The position numbers were made by a program, and so were the translations under genes. Under the pieces are notes generated by a model. It searched no databases. It was not told where the DNA came from and saw only the letters and a list, made by a program, of their open reading frames with translations. A DNA stretch of 61,996 bases from Candidatus Gottesmanbacteria bacterium. Lineage in GTDB: Bacteria > Patescibacteriota > Microgenomatia > UBA10105 > UBA927. Location: contig JACREN010000010.1 of NCBI GenBank assembly GCA_016218255.1, forward strand, positions 1 through 61,996, given 5' to 3'. Shown here piece by piece: positions 38,919 through 49,400 of the stretch (its first letter is position 1; each line of letters opens with the position of its first letter).

Positions 38919-39320
38919 CTACTGTGTTACATTTTCTATGTGATTGAAGTACTTAATCGTTTCAGTAAAATCCAACTCGATACCGATAACATCTATTTGC
39001 ATCGCATCCGGCAACTCCGGGTGTAGAAGTTTGTAATAATGGGCAGTACCCACGACTTCGCGGAGCTTCCTGGGCGTCACAGCTTCCTCGGGCAATCCAA
39101 ACGCACGACCCGCGCGGGTTTTTATCTCGACAAACACCAATACTCCGTCTTTCACGGCTATAATATCGATCTCGCCGTAACGAGCTTTAAAATTCCTTTC
39201 TTTGATTTGGTACTTATGCTTGATAAGATACGATGCTGCAAGGTCTTCTCCCTTTTTTCCGAGAAGCTGGGTATGTAAAGAGGACTTACTTGACTGCCGT
39301 TGGTTTTGCCTTGGCTTCAT
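38919..39320 (-). CDS. yraN: UPF0102 (YraN) nuclease-fold protein
   Basis: YraN proteins have a PD-(D/E)xK endonuclease fold and are linked to genome maintenance. The 133 residues have [19 protein letters not shown], then [24 protein letters not shown] (in two parts ARYGEIDII and VFVEIKTR), the catalytic Asp and Glu-x-Lys. The ATG at 39320 overlaps the end of rplS by 35 bp; a later non-ATG start would shorten it but the conserved part begins only around residue 21. rplS-yraN linkage is frequent in bacteria, supporting the call. Confidence 0.93.
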   Translation of the reverse strand: MKPRQNQRQSSKSSLHTQLLGKKGEDLAASYLIKHKYQIKERNFKARYGEIDIIAVKDGVLVFVEIKTRAGRAFGLPEEAVTPRKLREVVGTAHYYKLLHPELPDAMQIDVIGIELDFTETIKYFNHIENVTQ

Positions 39321-39675
39321 TGATCGTCACGGCTGATTTGCCGGTTCTCCCGCGCAGATAATAGAGCTTGGCGCGGCGAACCTGACCGGACTTTTTCACC
39401 TCGATTTTCTTAATCCACGGAGACTGAAGTGGAAAGATTCTTTCAACCCCCACCGCACCTGCCCCTATCCGACGCACCGTAAGCATACTGTTAATGCCGC
39501 TGCCTTTGATAGCAATCAGTATTCCCTCGAAAACCTGGGTACGCTCCCGCGTTTCCTCTTTGACTTCTCGTTTGGTTTTACCGGCTATTTTTTCCTTTTC
39601 AATCAGCTTGTAATGCACGCGAAGCGTGTCTCCCACATGCAATGCAATATCTGACCAATGTGTCATATTAGACAT
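39286..39675 (-). CDS. rplS: 50S ribosomal protein L19
   Basis: L19 sits at the 30S-50S interface. From ATG 39675 ([20 protein letters not shown], 129 residues) the protein has [46 protein letters not shown] (two parts: [15 protein letters not shown] and FPLQSP) and [21 protein letters not shown], of normal length. TTGTTC, a 17-bp spacer and an extended -10 (TGG-TACAAT, 39693-39685) lie just after the pyrG stop and 9 bases before the ATG, so rplS is transcribed independently of pyrG. Confidence 0.96.
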   Translation of the reverse strand: MSNMTHWSDIALHVGDTLRVHYKLIEKEKIAGKTKREVKEETRERTQVFEGILIAIKGSGINSMLTVRRIGAGAVGVERIFPLQSPWIKKIEVKKSGQVRRAKLYYLRGRTGKSAVTINEAKAKPTAVK

Positions 39676-39684
39676 ATTTGACTC

Positions 39685-39713
39685 ATTGTACCAATTATTT
39701 GCCGCCAGAACAA
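39685..39713 (-). promoter_or_regulatory. rplS promoter
   Basis: TTGTTC (39713-39708), a 17-bp spacer and TACAAT (39690-39685) preceded by TGG. It overlaps the last codons and stop of pyrG; the start codon follows after 9 bases. Confidence 0.65.
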
Positions 39714-41350
39714 GCTTGAATGTACGAGAGGAAGAGAGGGTGCGGTCGAAGGGGCCTACTGCGATACTCCGGATGATATTGAGTACCGACAAAAAACGGG
39801 TGTACGTCCTGCGGTAACTCAATAATTTCTGCTAAATTCTCTACCACGCTCCTGCCAGCTATCACCAGGCCTTTTTCTTCAAACTGTTTGGCATATGCAT
39901 CGTTGAATTCGTAGCGGTGCCGGTGGCGCTCACCAACCATTTTTTGTCCTTTGTCCTCATAGCCATCGTATTTTATATAGGATTCGTCTGATAGCGTACC
40001 TGACTTCACTTGGCACTCCCACCGACCCAATCGCATCGTGCCGCCGTAAGCACGGCGCTTTAAGAGCTCCTCCTGGCCGGAAATCATATGGATGACAGGA
40101 TGAGAGGTATCTGCGTCGCACTCGAGCGTATGAGCGCCTTTTAGCCCAAGCACATTCCTGGCATACTCTACGACTGCAAGCTGCATACCGTAGCAGAGAC
40201 CCAGATACGGCACTTTGTTAACTCTCGCGTATTCAATGGCTTTAATTTTCCCTTCCACGCCACGCGGCCCCCAGCCTATGGGCACAATGATACCATCTGC
40301 GCCGGTCAGATCATCCAAATTTCCTTTTTCCAATTTTTCTGCCTGAATCCACCGGACAGAGGCTTCTGCATGATTGACCCAACACGCATGATCAATTGCA
40401 TCCATAAGCGCTGCATAGCTATCGCGCAGCTGATATTCACCCGTGGCAAAATATTTACCAACGATGGCAATCGTAATCTGCTTGGTTTTTTTTGCGTGGA
40501 CCGAAGCGACCATCGTCTGCCATTTGGTCAAATCCAGTTTTTTATTTGGCAGCTCCAACATGTCAAGAATTTTCTCATCCATCTTTTGATTGGCCAGATG
40601 GAGCGGTGCTTCGTAGGGCGTCTTCATATCAACGCTGTCTATGACATTTTCGGCATCCACACTGCAAAATAGAGCAAAACGGGCGCGTCTCCGGGCATCC
40701 ATCGGCTTTTCAGAACGCGTGACAATAAAATCCGGCTGGATACCCATGGCGTTTAGTGACCGAACGGACAATTGCGTTGGCTTGGTCTTGGGCTCCCCGA
40801 GATGGCTCGGGGTGGGCAAATAACTCACGTGGACATGGATAACAGAATTTTTCTTATCCCGCGAAAGTATACGGGACGCTTCATAATACAATGCATTTTG
40901 ATATTCTCCTGCAGTGCCTCCGAGTTCTACGACCACAATATCCGCGTCTTCCTTTTCCCCTGCTGCTTTTATGCGCTTTAGGATCTCGTCCGTCACGTGC
41001 GGAATGGCTTCTACGTCTTCGCCGTCGTACTCAAAATTGCGCTCACGGTCAATAACAGTCTTATAAATCTGCCCCATGGTGATAAAGTTGTGACGCTCCA
41101 TATTTTTATCCAAAAACTTCTCATACGTTCCCATATCCATATCCGCTTCCGTTCCATCCTGACAGAGGTAGGGATCGCCATGCTCGATGGGATTAATAAG
41201 GCCCGCGTCGATATTAAGATAATTTTCACATTTTACAGGGGTTATACGGTATCCTCTATTTTGAAGGAGAAGTGCTATAGAGGCTGTTGTGACGCCTTTA
41301 CCAAGGCCAGAAATAACGCCACCGGATACAAAAATAAATTTAGTCGGCAT
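39695..41350 (-). CDS. pyrG: CTP synthase
   Basis: PyrG aminates UTP to CTP with glutamine and ATP. The 551 residues comprise the synthetase domain ([21 protein letters not shown]) and a class I glutamine amidotransferase domain with the nucleophile in GLCYGMQ and the triad His/Glu in [10 protein letters not shown]. Both domains diverge from the textbook wording: the P-loop region has GVISGLGKG, the substrate loop reads [10 protein letters not shown] (usually DPYLNVDPG), and GLCYGMQ replaces GICLGMQ. All catalytic residues remain. Its promoter is only 5 bases before the ATG. It completes the pyrimidine pathway of the neighbouring operon. Confidence 0.95.
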   Translation of the reverse strand: MPTKFIFVSGGVISGLGKGVTTASIALLLQNRGYRITPVKCENYLNIDAGLINPIEHGDPYLCQDGTEADMDMGTYEKFLDKNMERHNFITMGQIYKTVIDRERNFEYDGEDVEAIPHVTDEILKRIKAAGEKEDADIVVVELGGTAGEYQNALYYEASRILSRDKKNSVIHVHVSYLPTPSHLGEPKTKPTQLSVRSLNAMGIQPDFIVTRSEKPMDARRRARFALFCSVDAENVIDSVDMKTPYEAPLHLANQKMDEKILDMLELPNKKLDLTKWQTMVASVHAKKTKQITIAIVGKYFATGEYQLRDSYAALMDAIDHACWVNHAEASVRWIQAEKLEKGNLDDLTGADGIIVPIGWGPRGVEGKIKAIEYARVNKVPYLGLCYGMQLAVVEYARNVLGLKGAHTLECDADTSHPVIHMISGQEELLKRRAYGGTMRLGRWECQVKSGTLSDESYIKYDGYEDKGQKMVGERHRHRYEFNDAYAKQFEEKGLVIAGRSVVENLAEIIELPQDVHPFFVGTQYHPEYRSRPLRPHPLFLSYIQACSGGK

Positions 41351-41355
41351 GGTTT

Positions 41356-41384
41356 AAGATATCAAATAAACAGATACCCGTCAA
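41356..41384 (-). promoter_or_regulatory. pyrG promoter
   Basis: On the minus strand TTGACG (41384-41379), a 17-bp spacer and TATCTT (41361-41356), then 5 bases to the ATG at 41350. Almost no leader is possible, so a PyrG-type G-tract attenuation leader as in Gram-positives is excluded. Confidence 0.65.
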
Positions 41385-41397
41385 CTGCAATTTCGCC

Positions 41398-42021
41398 TCA
41401 TGTGCCAAAATACCGGTCTCCAAAGTCACCCAATCCAGGCACAATATAGGCTTTATCGTTAAGCTGTTTATCTATAGCAGCTGTGATAATGGGGACGTCT
41501 GGATGATTTTTACTAAAGTGCTTAATTCCTTCTGGTGCAGATACGATACTGACCGCTACGATCCGCTTAGCGCCCTTGGCCTTAACCGCTGCGACCGTAT
41601 CGTCCATTGAGCCGCCGGTAGCTAACATAGGATCAATCACCAGAACAATGTGAGTCGTAAATATCTGTGGAATCTTTTTATAATATTCGCGCGCGATAGC
41701 TGTTTTTTCATCCCGTTCTAATCCGATAAAACCAACGGAAACGGCCGGTAAAAAATCTCGAAGCGCGATAAGCATAGCTAAACCCGCTCGCAAAACCGGT
41801 ACGACAATCACATCGTCCTGTAATTCTTTCCCAACAAAAGGCGCAAGCGGCGTTTCTATTTTTTTATCCATGAGCTTAAGATGCTTGGTTGCTTCTATTA
41901 GGATAAGTTTGGATATCACATCTGCATGCCGCCGGAATTCCTCGGTCTTTGTATCACGGTCGCGGAGAATAGTAAGCGAATGATCGATCAATGGGTGGGA
42001 AACAACTGAAACATTTTTCAC
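41398..42021 (-). CDS. upp: Uracil phosphoribosyltransferase
   Basis: Upp makes UMP from uracil and PRPP. The 207 residues show the PRPP-binding LVIDPMLATGGSM, VVPVLRAGLAM and the C-terminal uracil-binding YIVPGLGDFGDRYFGT. The start overlaps pyrE by 4 bp, so a salvage enzyme is translationally coupled to the de novo operon at its end. The length is standard. Between its stop and pyrG there is no clear terminator, only the pyrG promoter. Confidence 0.96.
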   Translation of the reverse strand: MKNVSVVSHPLIDHSLTILRDRDTKTEEFRRHADVISKLILIEATKHLKLMDKKIETPLAPFVGKELQDDVIVVPVLRAGLAMLIALRDFLPAVSVGFIGLERDEKTAIAREYYKKIPQIFTTHIVLVIDPMLATGGSMDDTVAAVKAKGAKRIVAVSIVSAPEGIKHFSKNHPDVPIITAAIDKQLNDKAYIVPGLGDFGDRYFGT

Positions 42022-42644
42022 TTATTTGCCTCCATAAATTTCTTGCCATGCCCGACGGCAGTATTTATTGGTACGCCTTTTTTACAAAGAGAGCAATTAC
42101 TCGCATCCACCGCGTCAGCCAGCAGTACACCCAAAGAGGAAAACGGCGCACCGACAGACTCACTAGTGACGGCATTCGGATCCCGATTCACCATCACACA
42201 GACTGCTATGACTATTCCGCCGGCTTCCCGGACGCTATCGACAACTTTTTTTACCGATCCGCCGGTGGTCGTGAGGTCTTCGATGACCAATACCTTTTTC
42301 CCCTTTACCAGTTTATCGTACCCTCTGGTAAAAATTTGGTTTTTCTCCGGCGTCTTTTCCGTATACACACCGAGCACTTCTTTATTCATTAATTGTGACA
42401 GATGGTAAGCAGTCCATTGGGATAATATAATGCCGCCGAGAGCCGGAGCTGCGACAACATCAATATCACTGTCTTTGAATTTATCGGCAAACATATGGCC
42501 TATTTTCGAGGTTTCAGCAGTATGTGGATACACCGCGTCTTTATTGATATAGACGCTGCCGTGCTTACCTGACGTATATACAAAATGGTCACCGGTCAGG
42601 ACTGCCCCAACATTTTTTAGGATTGTGATGACATCATGATTCAT
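42018..42644 (-). CDS. pyrE: Orotate phosphoribosyltransferase
   Basis: PyrE converts orotate and PRPP to orotidine 5'-phosphate. The 208 residues have SGKHGSVYINKD (substrate loop), the PRPP motif VLVIEDLTTTGGSVKKVV and a C-terminal CSLCKKGVPINTAVGHGKKF. It overlaps pyrF and upp by 4 bp each. The CxxC before the C-terminus is seen in related PyrE proteins of this type and might bind a metal, which is speculative. Confidence 0.95.
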   Translation of the reverse strand: MNHDVITILKNVGAVLTGDHFVYTSGKHGSVYINKDAVYPHTAETSKIGHMFADKFKDSDIDVVAAPALGGIILSQWTAYHLSQLMNKEVLGVYTEKTPEKNQIFTRGYDKLVKGKKVLVIEDLTTTGGSVKKVVDSVREAGGIVIAVCVMVNRDPNAVTSESVGAPFSSLGVLLADAVDASNCSLCKKGVPINTAVGHGKKFMEANK

Positions 42645-43480
42645 AGGCGGTACCTATTTATCTCATCTCGCATACGCATGGCCGCTTCGCGGGCTTTCGC
42701 ATCAAAATCGCTGCCGTTTCCGGCAAAAATAACCGCGCGAGATGAGTTGATAATAGCGTTTTTGCCAGTGCTGTCAACACCGGCTTTGACGGTTTTTTCC
42801 AGATCTCCACCCTGGGCACCGATGCCGGGAATTAACAATGGCATATTTTTTACTAGACGTCGTACAATTTCAAGTTCCCCGGGGCAGGTGGCTCCCACAA
42901 CTAAACCGCAATTCTCGTTTATATTCCATTCTTCCACAACTTTTTTCGCTAAATATTGATATAGTTTGATTGCTTGATTCCCGGTATCATGCCTGACTTC
43001 TATGTCCTGTAGTTCTCCTGCTCCGGGGTTAGATGTGCGGCACAGGATAATGCACCCCTTATCTTTTCTCTCAAGGAATGGAAGGATCGCATCCTTCCCT
43101 AAGTATGGATGAAGGGTGATGGCATCCACACCCAACCAATCAAAGGCAAACGTCACATACCCGGCATTGGTATTTCCGATATCTCCCCTCTTTGCATCTA
43201 AGATAACGACTATGTCCGGATGTTTCTCGTGCAGATAATCGCACGTCATTTTCAGTTCTGAAATTCCTTCAGCGCCTCGGGCTTCATAAAACGCCGTATT
43301 GGGTTTATACGCACATACCAGATCATGCGTGGCATCAATAATGGCTTTATTAAAAGAAAACTGCGGGGTTTTGTCGTTTTGTGGATGGTCAGGAATTCTG
43401 GCAATATCACTGTCAAGCCCAATGCAAAGCAGAGAGTTCTGTTTGGCAACGACCCCATCAAGTTTTTGTTGAAATGACAT
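42641..43480 (-). CDS. pyrF: Orotidine 5'-phosphate decarboxylase
   Basis: PyrF decarboxylates OMP to UMP. The 279-residue length and the motif VILDAKRGDIGNT, holding the Lys-Asp-x-x-Asp catalytic array, mark the longer family subtype 2. Other elements are LCIGLDSD at the start, TLHPYLGKDAILPFL and the phosphate-binding LIPGIGAQGGD. It lies 1 bp after pyrD and overlaps pyrE by 4 bp. Confidence 0.95.
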   Translation of the reverse strand: MSFQQKLDGVVAKQNSLLCIGLDSDIARIPDHPQNDKTPQFSFNKAIIDATHDLVCAYKPNTAFYEARGAEGISELKMTCDYLHEKHPDIVVILDAKRGDIGNTNAGYVTFAFDWLGVDAITLHPYLGKDAILPFLERKDKGCIILCRTSNPGAGELQDIEVRHDTGNQAIKLYQYLAKKVVEEWNINENCGLVVGATCPGELEIVRRLVKNMPLLIPGIGAQGGDLEKTVKAGVDSTGKNAIINSSRAVIFAGNGSDFDAKAREAAMRMRDEINRYRL

Positions 43481-43481
43481 A

Positions 43482-44399
43482 TCAGTGCGCGGCTCCCACC
43501 AGTTCAGTAAGATTTTTTACCCCTTCTTTTTCCATATATTCCTGTAATCCTTTTTTTATCTCCTCATATGCTCCATATCCTTTAAAATACGTCGCAGAAC
43601 CCACACCAACCAAGGTAGCGCCTGCCATCATCATCTCCACCGCATCCTGCCACGTGGTTATGCCACCCATGCCGATAATGGGAATTTTCACTGCTTCAAA
43701 AATATCATACACGCATCGCACGGCGATGGGCCGGATCGCAGGACCGGATACGCCGCCGCGTTTAGCCCCCAGAATCGGTTTTTTTCTTGATATATCAATA
43801 AGCATACCTGGGCCGGCCGTGTTGATAGCTACGATGCCGTCTGCACCCGCCTGTTCACAGGATCGCGCAACCTGAGCAATATTGGAGATATTCGGCGTAA
43901 GCTTTGCCAAGATGGGAACGCTCCCCGATACTTTTTTCACAGCTGCAACGGCTGCAGAGGCAGATTCCGCCCCCAGTCCCAATGCCTTCCCCATATCATC
44001 TTCTACATTGGGACAGCTTAAATTTAATTCAAGAAAGTGGGGGTTAAGCGGACACAACTCACTCGCAAATCGCACGAAGTCGTGCACGTTGGTGGCAAAT
44101 ACACTTACCAATACCGGAACTGGAGAACTTGCCAAAAATTCTTTAATAAGACCCTTTCCCTTTTCAATGCCCGGACCCCGCAATCCGACGGAATTTAAAA
44201 ATCCCTCCTGATATTTTGCAACCCGAGGCAAGGGGTTGCCTTCACGCGGCTCAATGGTGAGGGACTTTGTGGTAATACCGCCGGCACCAGCCTTAATGGC
44301 CCGAAGATGATCCGCAGGAATTTCCTGTGCAATACCTGACGGCAAAATCAAAGGATTTGGAAATGATACGCCGCAATACGTTACCGTTAAATCCGCCAT
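43482..44399 (-). CDS. pyrD: Dihydroorotate dehydrogenase (class 1B-like catalytic subunit)
   Basis: PyrD oxidises dihydroorotate to orotate with FMN. From ATG 44399 (MADLTVTYCGVSFPNPLILPSG, 305 residues) the catalytic cysteine is in LNLSCPNV, the FMN and substrate segments are NSVGLRGPGIEKG, LAKLTPNISNI, INTAGPGMLIDI and GMGGITTWQDAVEMMMAGATLVGVG (two parts). The wording favours class 1B, which normally needs the iron-sulfur/FAD subunit PyrK to pass electrons to NAD. No pyrK is in this operon or window, so the electron acceptor is open. Confidence 0.93.
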   Translation of the reverse strand: MADLTVTYCGVSFPNPLILPSGIAQEIPADHLRAIKAGAGGITTKSLTIEPREGNPLPRVAKYQEGFLNSVGLRGPGIEKGKGLIKEFLASSPVPVLVSVFATNVHDFVRFASELCPLNPHFLELNLSCPNVEDDMGKALGLGAESASAAVAAVKKVSGSVPILAKLTPNISNIAQVARSCEQAGADGIVAINTAGPGMLIDISRKKPILGAKRGGVSGPAIRPIAVRCVYDIFEAVKIPIIGMGGITTWQDAVEMMMAGATLVGVGSATYFKGYGAYEEIKKGLQEYMEKEGVKNLTELVGAAH

Positions 44400-44401
44400 A
44401 G

Positions 44402-45439
44402 TTATATTACTTTTGCATTTTGTACAACCGGCTTCCCGCGAAGTACCACCGTCTGCACCTGCCCGTACAATTCCCACCCGTCAAACGGCGACCAGGCGCA
44501 CTTTGTCTCATATCCGAGCGCTCCAGCTATAAACGGCTTTACCGGATCCAGTTCAATATAGGTTTTTTGTTGAATAGGAATAGAAAAAATCTTCCTTGGC
44601 CCATCATAAAGAAGTTTCACCACTGTTTCAAGAGAGATACGTTTTTGGTGAACCGCCAGAAGGAGAAGTCCAAGCGTGGTTTCCAGTCCCGGGACGCCAA
44701 ATGCTGGAGGATTGGTGTGCTTTTCAGCCATGGTGTGGGGTGCATGGTCTGATTCCACCACGTCAACGGTGCCGTCTACAACTCCTTCCCATAATGCATT
44801 CTGGTCACTGGTGTCTCCTATAGAAGGCATAACCTGAGCAAAAGAGCCCAAACGCGTCCGATCGGTTTGGCTCAAAAAAAGATGGTGAGGCGTAACTCCG
44901 CAGGTAACGGAGAGCCCTTTCTCTTTTGCCTTTCTGACCAAAACAAGATCCTCCCATGACGCAACATGGCACACATGAATACGTCGGTGATACGACTGGG
45001 CCAAATCAAACGCCACCCCTATGTGTTCCCCTTCTGCGTGAATAAGTATCGGCTTATCGGATTTCCACGCAGCAAATATCGCAGCTATCTTTGTCGCGTC
45101 CTCCACCAGTAATTCTCCGGTGGTATCTTCCATATAAAGCTTCAAACCAAATAGATACGCTTCGGTAGCTGCCTTAGGAAACGAATCCAGATTGTTTCCG
45201 TCCGTACCATAATAAAACCCGATGTCACACCGTGCGCTCCTGGCAAGCTGAATTTTCTCCTCCAGCTTATCCAATGAAATAGTTGGGTCTCCTGGGTTAT
45301 TCGGCATGTCCAAAACACAGGTAAAACCGCCCTTCACTGCCGCACGCGATCCGGTAAAAAAATCCTCTTTTTGAGTCGCACCCGGCTGGCGCAAATGCAC
45401 ATGAATATCAATAAATCCGGGAAATTGCTGAATAGACAT
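44402..45439 (-). CDS. pyrC: Dihydroorotase
   Basis: PyrC cyclises carbamoyl aspartate to dihydroorotate. The 345-residue amidohydrolase has HVHLR near residue 13, LDMPNN, the carboxylated-lysine segment FGLKLYMED, the zinc His in HVCHVAS and the final Asp in VESDHAPHT. The N-terminal small beta domain of class I enzymes is missing, so the protein begins almost at the first zinc motif. The C-terminus keeps the second half of the beta domain (GQVQTVVLRGKPVVQNAKVI in part). The length lies between class I (about 425) and class II. Confidence 0.93.
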   Translation of the reverse strand: MSIQQFPGFIDIHVHLRQPGATQKEDFFTGSRAAVKGGFTCVLDMPNNPGDPTISLDKLEEKIQLARSARCDIGFYYGTDGNNLDSFPKAATEAYLFGLKLYMEDTTGELLVEDATKIAAIFAAWKSDKPILIHAEGEHIGVAFDLAQSYHRRIHVCHVASWEDLVLVRKAKEKGLSVTCGVTPHHLFLSQTDRTRLGSFAQVMPSIGDTSDQNALWEGVVDGTVDVVESDHAPHTMAEKHTNPPAFGVPGLETTLGLLLLAVHQKRISLETVVKLLYDGPRKIFSIPIQQKTYIELDPVKPFIAGALGYETKCAWSPFDGWELYGQVQTVVLRGKPVVQNAKVI

Positions 45440-45452
45440 AAAAAACCAGCCG

Positions 45453-46400
45453 TCAGACAGAAATATCTTCCTTCAATACCAGCGCCAGAAGTGCCATACG
45501 CACGTACATGCCGTTGGGTATTTGTGCTCGAAGGTACAAAGCTCTCGGATCAGCATCAACCGCCCCATCTATCTCTCCCAAACGAGGAAAAGGATGCATA
45601 AGGATCGCCGTTTTCTTCGACTTTTTCATAATATCCGGTGTAATAATATAAGAATACTTTACTTTCTCATAAACATCTAAATCGGTAAACCGCTCTTTTT
45701 GTACGCGCGTAGCATACAACACATCGGTTTCTCCCAATACATCATCCAGTGCCTCGTGTTCAATGACTTTAATACCTGATTTTTTGGGCCCTTCTAAGTG
45801 ATCTCGCGTCATTTTCAATACCTCCGGGGAGACTAGATGAATTGCTTTCGGAGAAAAAAGAGATAAAAGGGTGATAAGAGAATGAACTGTCCGACCATTT
45901 AGTAAATCTCCGACCAGCGTAATCGTTAAGCCGTCAACAGAACCAAAGTGATCCATAATGGTAAAAAAGTCCAACAGAGCCTGCGTCGGATGTTCACCAG
46001 GACCATCGCCTGCGTTGATAACCGGTTTGGCAGTTGCATCTGCCGCAGTGACTGCAGCCCCAACTTGCGGATGACGGAGCACTATACAGTCTGAAAACGA
46101 AGCAAATGTACGTACTGTATCTGGCAGAGACTCACCCTTGGCAACGGATGAATAGACGACGCCCTGGAGTGGTATAAATCCGCCACCAAGCCTTTGCATA
46201 GCCGCGACAAATGACCCGAATGTCCGACTGGATGGCTCATAAAAAAGCGCGGTCATAATGTTCCCTTTTAATATGTCGGTGGAGCCGTCTTTATCCACGA
46301 TATCACGCATTGATCTGGTAACCGCGACCACGCGCTCAACATCTTTTTTGGTAAACTGACTGGCCGTCAAAATATCTTTTTTAAAAAGGGAGCTATCCAT
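45453..46400 (-). CDS. pyrB: Aspartate carbamoyltransferase catalytic subunit
   Basis: PyrB joins carbamoyl phosphate and aspartate. The 315 residues contain the carbamoyl-phosphate loop FYEPSSRTFGSF (Ser replaces Thr of the usual STRT), HPTQALLD, and the C-terminal aspartate-binding MHPFPRLGEI and DADPRALYLRAQIPNGMYVRM. No pyrI regulatory subunit gene is present. It is 12 bp downstream of carB, in the same operon. Confidence 0.95.
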   Translation of the reverse strand: MDSSLFKKDILTASQFTKKDVERVVAVTRSMRDIVDKDGSTDILKGNIMTALFYEPSSRTFGSFVAAMQRLGGGFIPLQGVVYSSVAKGESLPDTVRTFASFSDCIVLRHPQVGAAVTAADATAKPVINAGDGPGEHPTQALLDFFTIMDHFGSVDGLTITLVGDLLNGRTVHSLITLLSLFSPKAIHLVSPEVLKMTRDHLEGPKKSGIKVIEHEALDDVLGETDVLYATRVQKERFTDLDVYEKVKYSYIITPDIMKKSKKTAILMHPFPRLGEIDGAVDADPRALYLRAQIPNGMYVRMALLALVLKEDISV

Positions 46401-46412
46401 AAATCAATAATT

Positions 46413-49400
46413 TCATTTACTATACTCTTCCAATGACTTTATTTCCAGATCCTCCATCGGGTATTTTTGCAGAGATTCTATAAAAAACAGAGCGGATTCG
46501 GCGTTCGTAAAAATCGGAATCGACCAATCTATCGACATGCGGCGCATGAGATAGCCGTCGCTCAAACCTTTGGACATTTCCGTCTTTGTGGTTTCCGTAA
46601 AACGCTCCGGCAAGACCACTGCGAATCCGATTTTGTGATCCACAACCAAATCCCGGTAGTTCGGATGCTTTCCCTCATGAAGCTTTTCTACCAGCCTACA
46701 GGAGATGCCAAGACTTTTGAGATAATTATAGGTGCCTAACGTAGCGTGCAAAGTAAATCCCATACTATGGAGCCGTTTCGCTCCCTGGTCGAATACACGC
46801 TTTCCCGTACTTCCTCCTAAACTCAAAAATACAGTTTTTTGATTTGGATACTGCATGCCAGTAGAAAGAAGAGCCTTAAGATATGCTTCTCTTGCGTCCC
46901 AGCCCATAGCTGCGACTTCGCCGGTTGAACTCATTTCAACCCGAAGAACTGGGTCAGCCCCCCGCAATCTACGGAAGGAAAACTGAGGAACTTTCACTGT
47001 ATAAAATTTCGGGCGAACGGTCGAAACGGGCAAATTCTTTTTTCCAAGCATAACCTCAGTGGCCAGTGCAATAAAATTCCGATCCAATGCTTTACTGACG
47101 AAAGGAAAACTTCTGGATGCTCGCAGATTGCACTCGATGACATACGGCGTACCCTCAGAAACGAGAAATTGAATATTAAAGGGACCGCTTACGCTAAGGG
47201 ATTTCACGATTGCTGCAGCCTGTTTTGCAATGGATTGCTGCACGGAAGCCTCCAAAGTAAACGATGGAAGCACCAACGTAGCATCTCCAGAATGGACACC
47301 CCCTTTTTCTACGTGCTCAGAAAGAATTGATATGAGAATCTTTCCATTATCTGCCACACCATCAAAATCACACTCAGTAGCACCCTGTAGAAACTTTGTC
47401 ATAACCACTGAGTACTTTTTCGCATTTTCGCCCATATGGTCGAGATATTGAGATAACTGCTTTTCTGATTCAATGACCAGCATCGCTTTGCCGGATAATA
47501 CAAACGAGGGGCGTAACAGTACCGGAAAACCAATTTTATTGGCTTGCTCTAGAGATTGCGCGAGCGATCTCGTTTCGCTCCATGCGGGCTGTGCGATAAA
47601 AAGTGTATCCAGGAGTCTGCCAAACCGGTATCGGTCTTCGGCGCGCAGGATCGTATCCGCATCAGATCCTAAAAGCGGGACGCCCAGCGCGTGCAGCTTC
47701 GGAGCCAAATTATTCGGGATCTGACCTCCTACTGAAACGATAAAAGGAGCTTTCTCTATATCCCAAATATCCAATACTCTCTCGAGACTTAGTTCCTCAA
47801 AATATAAATAGTCACTATGATCATAATCCGTGGATACTGTTTCCGGATTACAATTTACCATGATGCTTTTTATACCATGCACTCGAAGCGTAGCGACCGT
47901 ATTGACCGCACACCAATCAAACTCCACTGAGGTACCGATTGCGTAGGGTCCGGCTCCCAGAACCGCAACTTTTTTCTCATTAGTCGGCACGTGATCCGAT
48001 GCCGACGCGGCATAGGTAAGATAGAAATAATTCGTTATTGCGGGGAATTCTCCAGCCATCGTGTCTATGCGTAACACCCTAGGCACTATCCCGTGCGTTT
48101 TTCGAAATGTACGTATGTCCGCTTCCTTACGCCCAGTAAGTTTTCCTATTTGCCCATCGGAAAAGCCTTGCCGCTTGGCATCAGAAAGTATATCAGTAGA
48201 AATTGAAGAGGTCTGCTTTAATACAGTATATGTTTGGACAATGCGCGCAAGTGAATAAAGGTACCACTGATCGATACCCGTAAGCCGATAAATTTCGGGA
48301 ACCGTCATTCCTTTCGCAAGCCCTGCAGCGACGACAAATATGCGCTTGGAGTCCGGGTGCTTGAGACGTTTGCGGATCGACGGAATGCTCTCTTTCAGCG
48401 TATCTTCATCCATGATGCCCTCATACCCCAAGCCCAACATGCGGATGGCTTTTTGTATTGCTTCCTTAAAGGTCCGGGCGATGCTCATAACCTCGCCGAC
48501 ACTTTTCATTTCGCTGCCGATCGTGGTATCGACATTGCTGTATTTATCCAAATCCCATCTGGGCATTTTTACCACTACATAATCGAGCGCCGGTTCAAAA
48601 AAAGCAGACGTGCTGCCAGTGACCGAATTTTTCAGCTCCGGCAATGTTTTTCCTAACGCCAATTTCGCCGCCACATACGCAAGCGGATAACCCGTGGCTT
48701 TCGAAGCCAGAGCCGAAGACCGCGACAGACGGGCATTCACCTCTATAATCCGATAGTCTCCGGTTTTCGGATGGACAGCGTATTGGATGTTACATTCCCC
48801 AACAATACCCAATTCCCGAATAGTACGGATCGCTATATCCCGCAACTGATAATACTCATCATTTGTGAGCGTTTGGGATGGCGCAATGACAATAGACTCT
48901 CCCGTATGGATGCCAACCGGATCCAGATTTTCCATATTGCATACCGTTATGCAATTGTCCGAAGCATCTCTCACTACTTCATATTCCACTTCTTTCCACC
49001 CATAGAGACACTCTTCAATGATAATCTGTGGTGAAGTGGTAAGTGCGCTTTCTAATAGTAAACGGAGCGCTGCCGAAGTTTTTGCTATACCGCTTCCGGT
49101 GCCGCCCAATGCAAATCCTGTACGGAGCATAACCGGAAATCCCACGCTCCTGGCGTAGGCCAACCCGTCGGCCACCGAAGTAATAAGAGTGCCTTTTGCT
49201 GTATACAAACCAATCGAAGTAAGCCGCTGGCTAAATTTTTGCCGGTCCTCAGTATCGATGATTGCCTGTATCGGCGTACCCAAAATTTCAACGTGATATT
49301 TCTCCAGAATCCCCTGATGATATAACTCAATGCCACAATTGAGTGCAGTCTGTCCACCGAAAGAAAGCAGTATGCCATCCGGCTTTTCTTTTTCAATGAC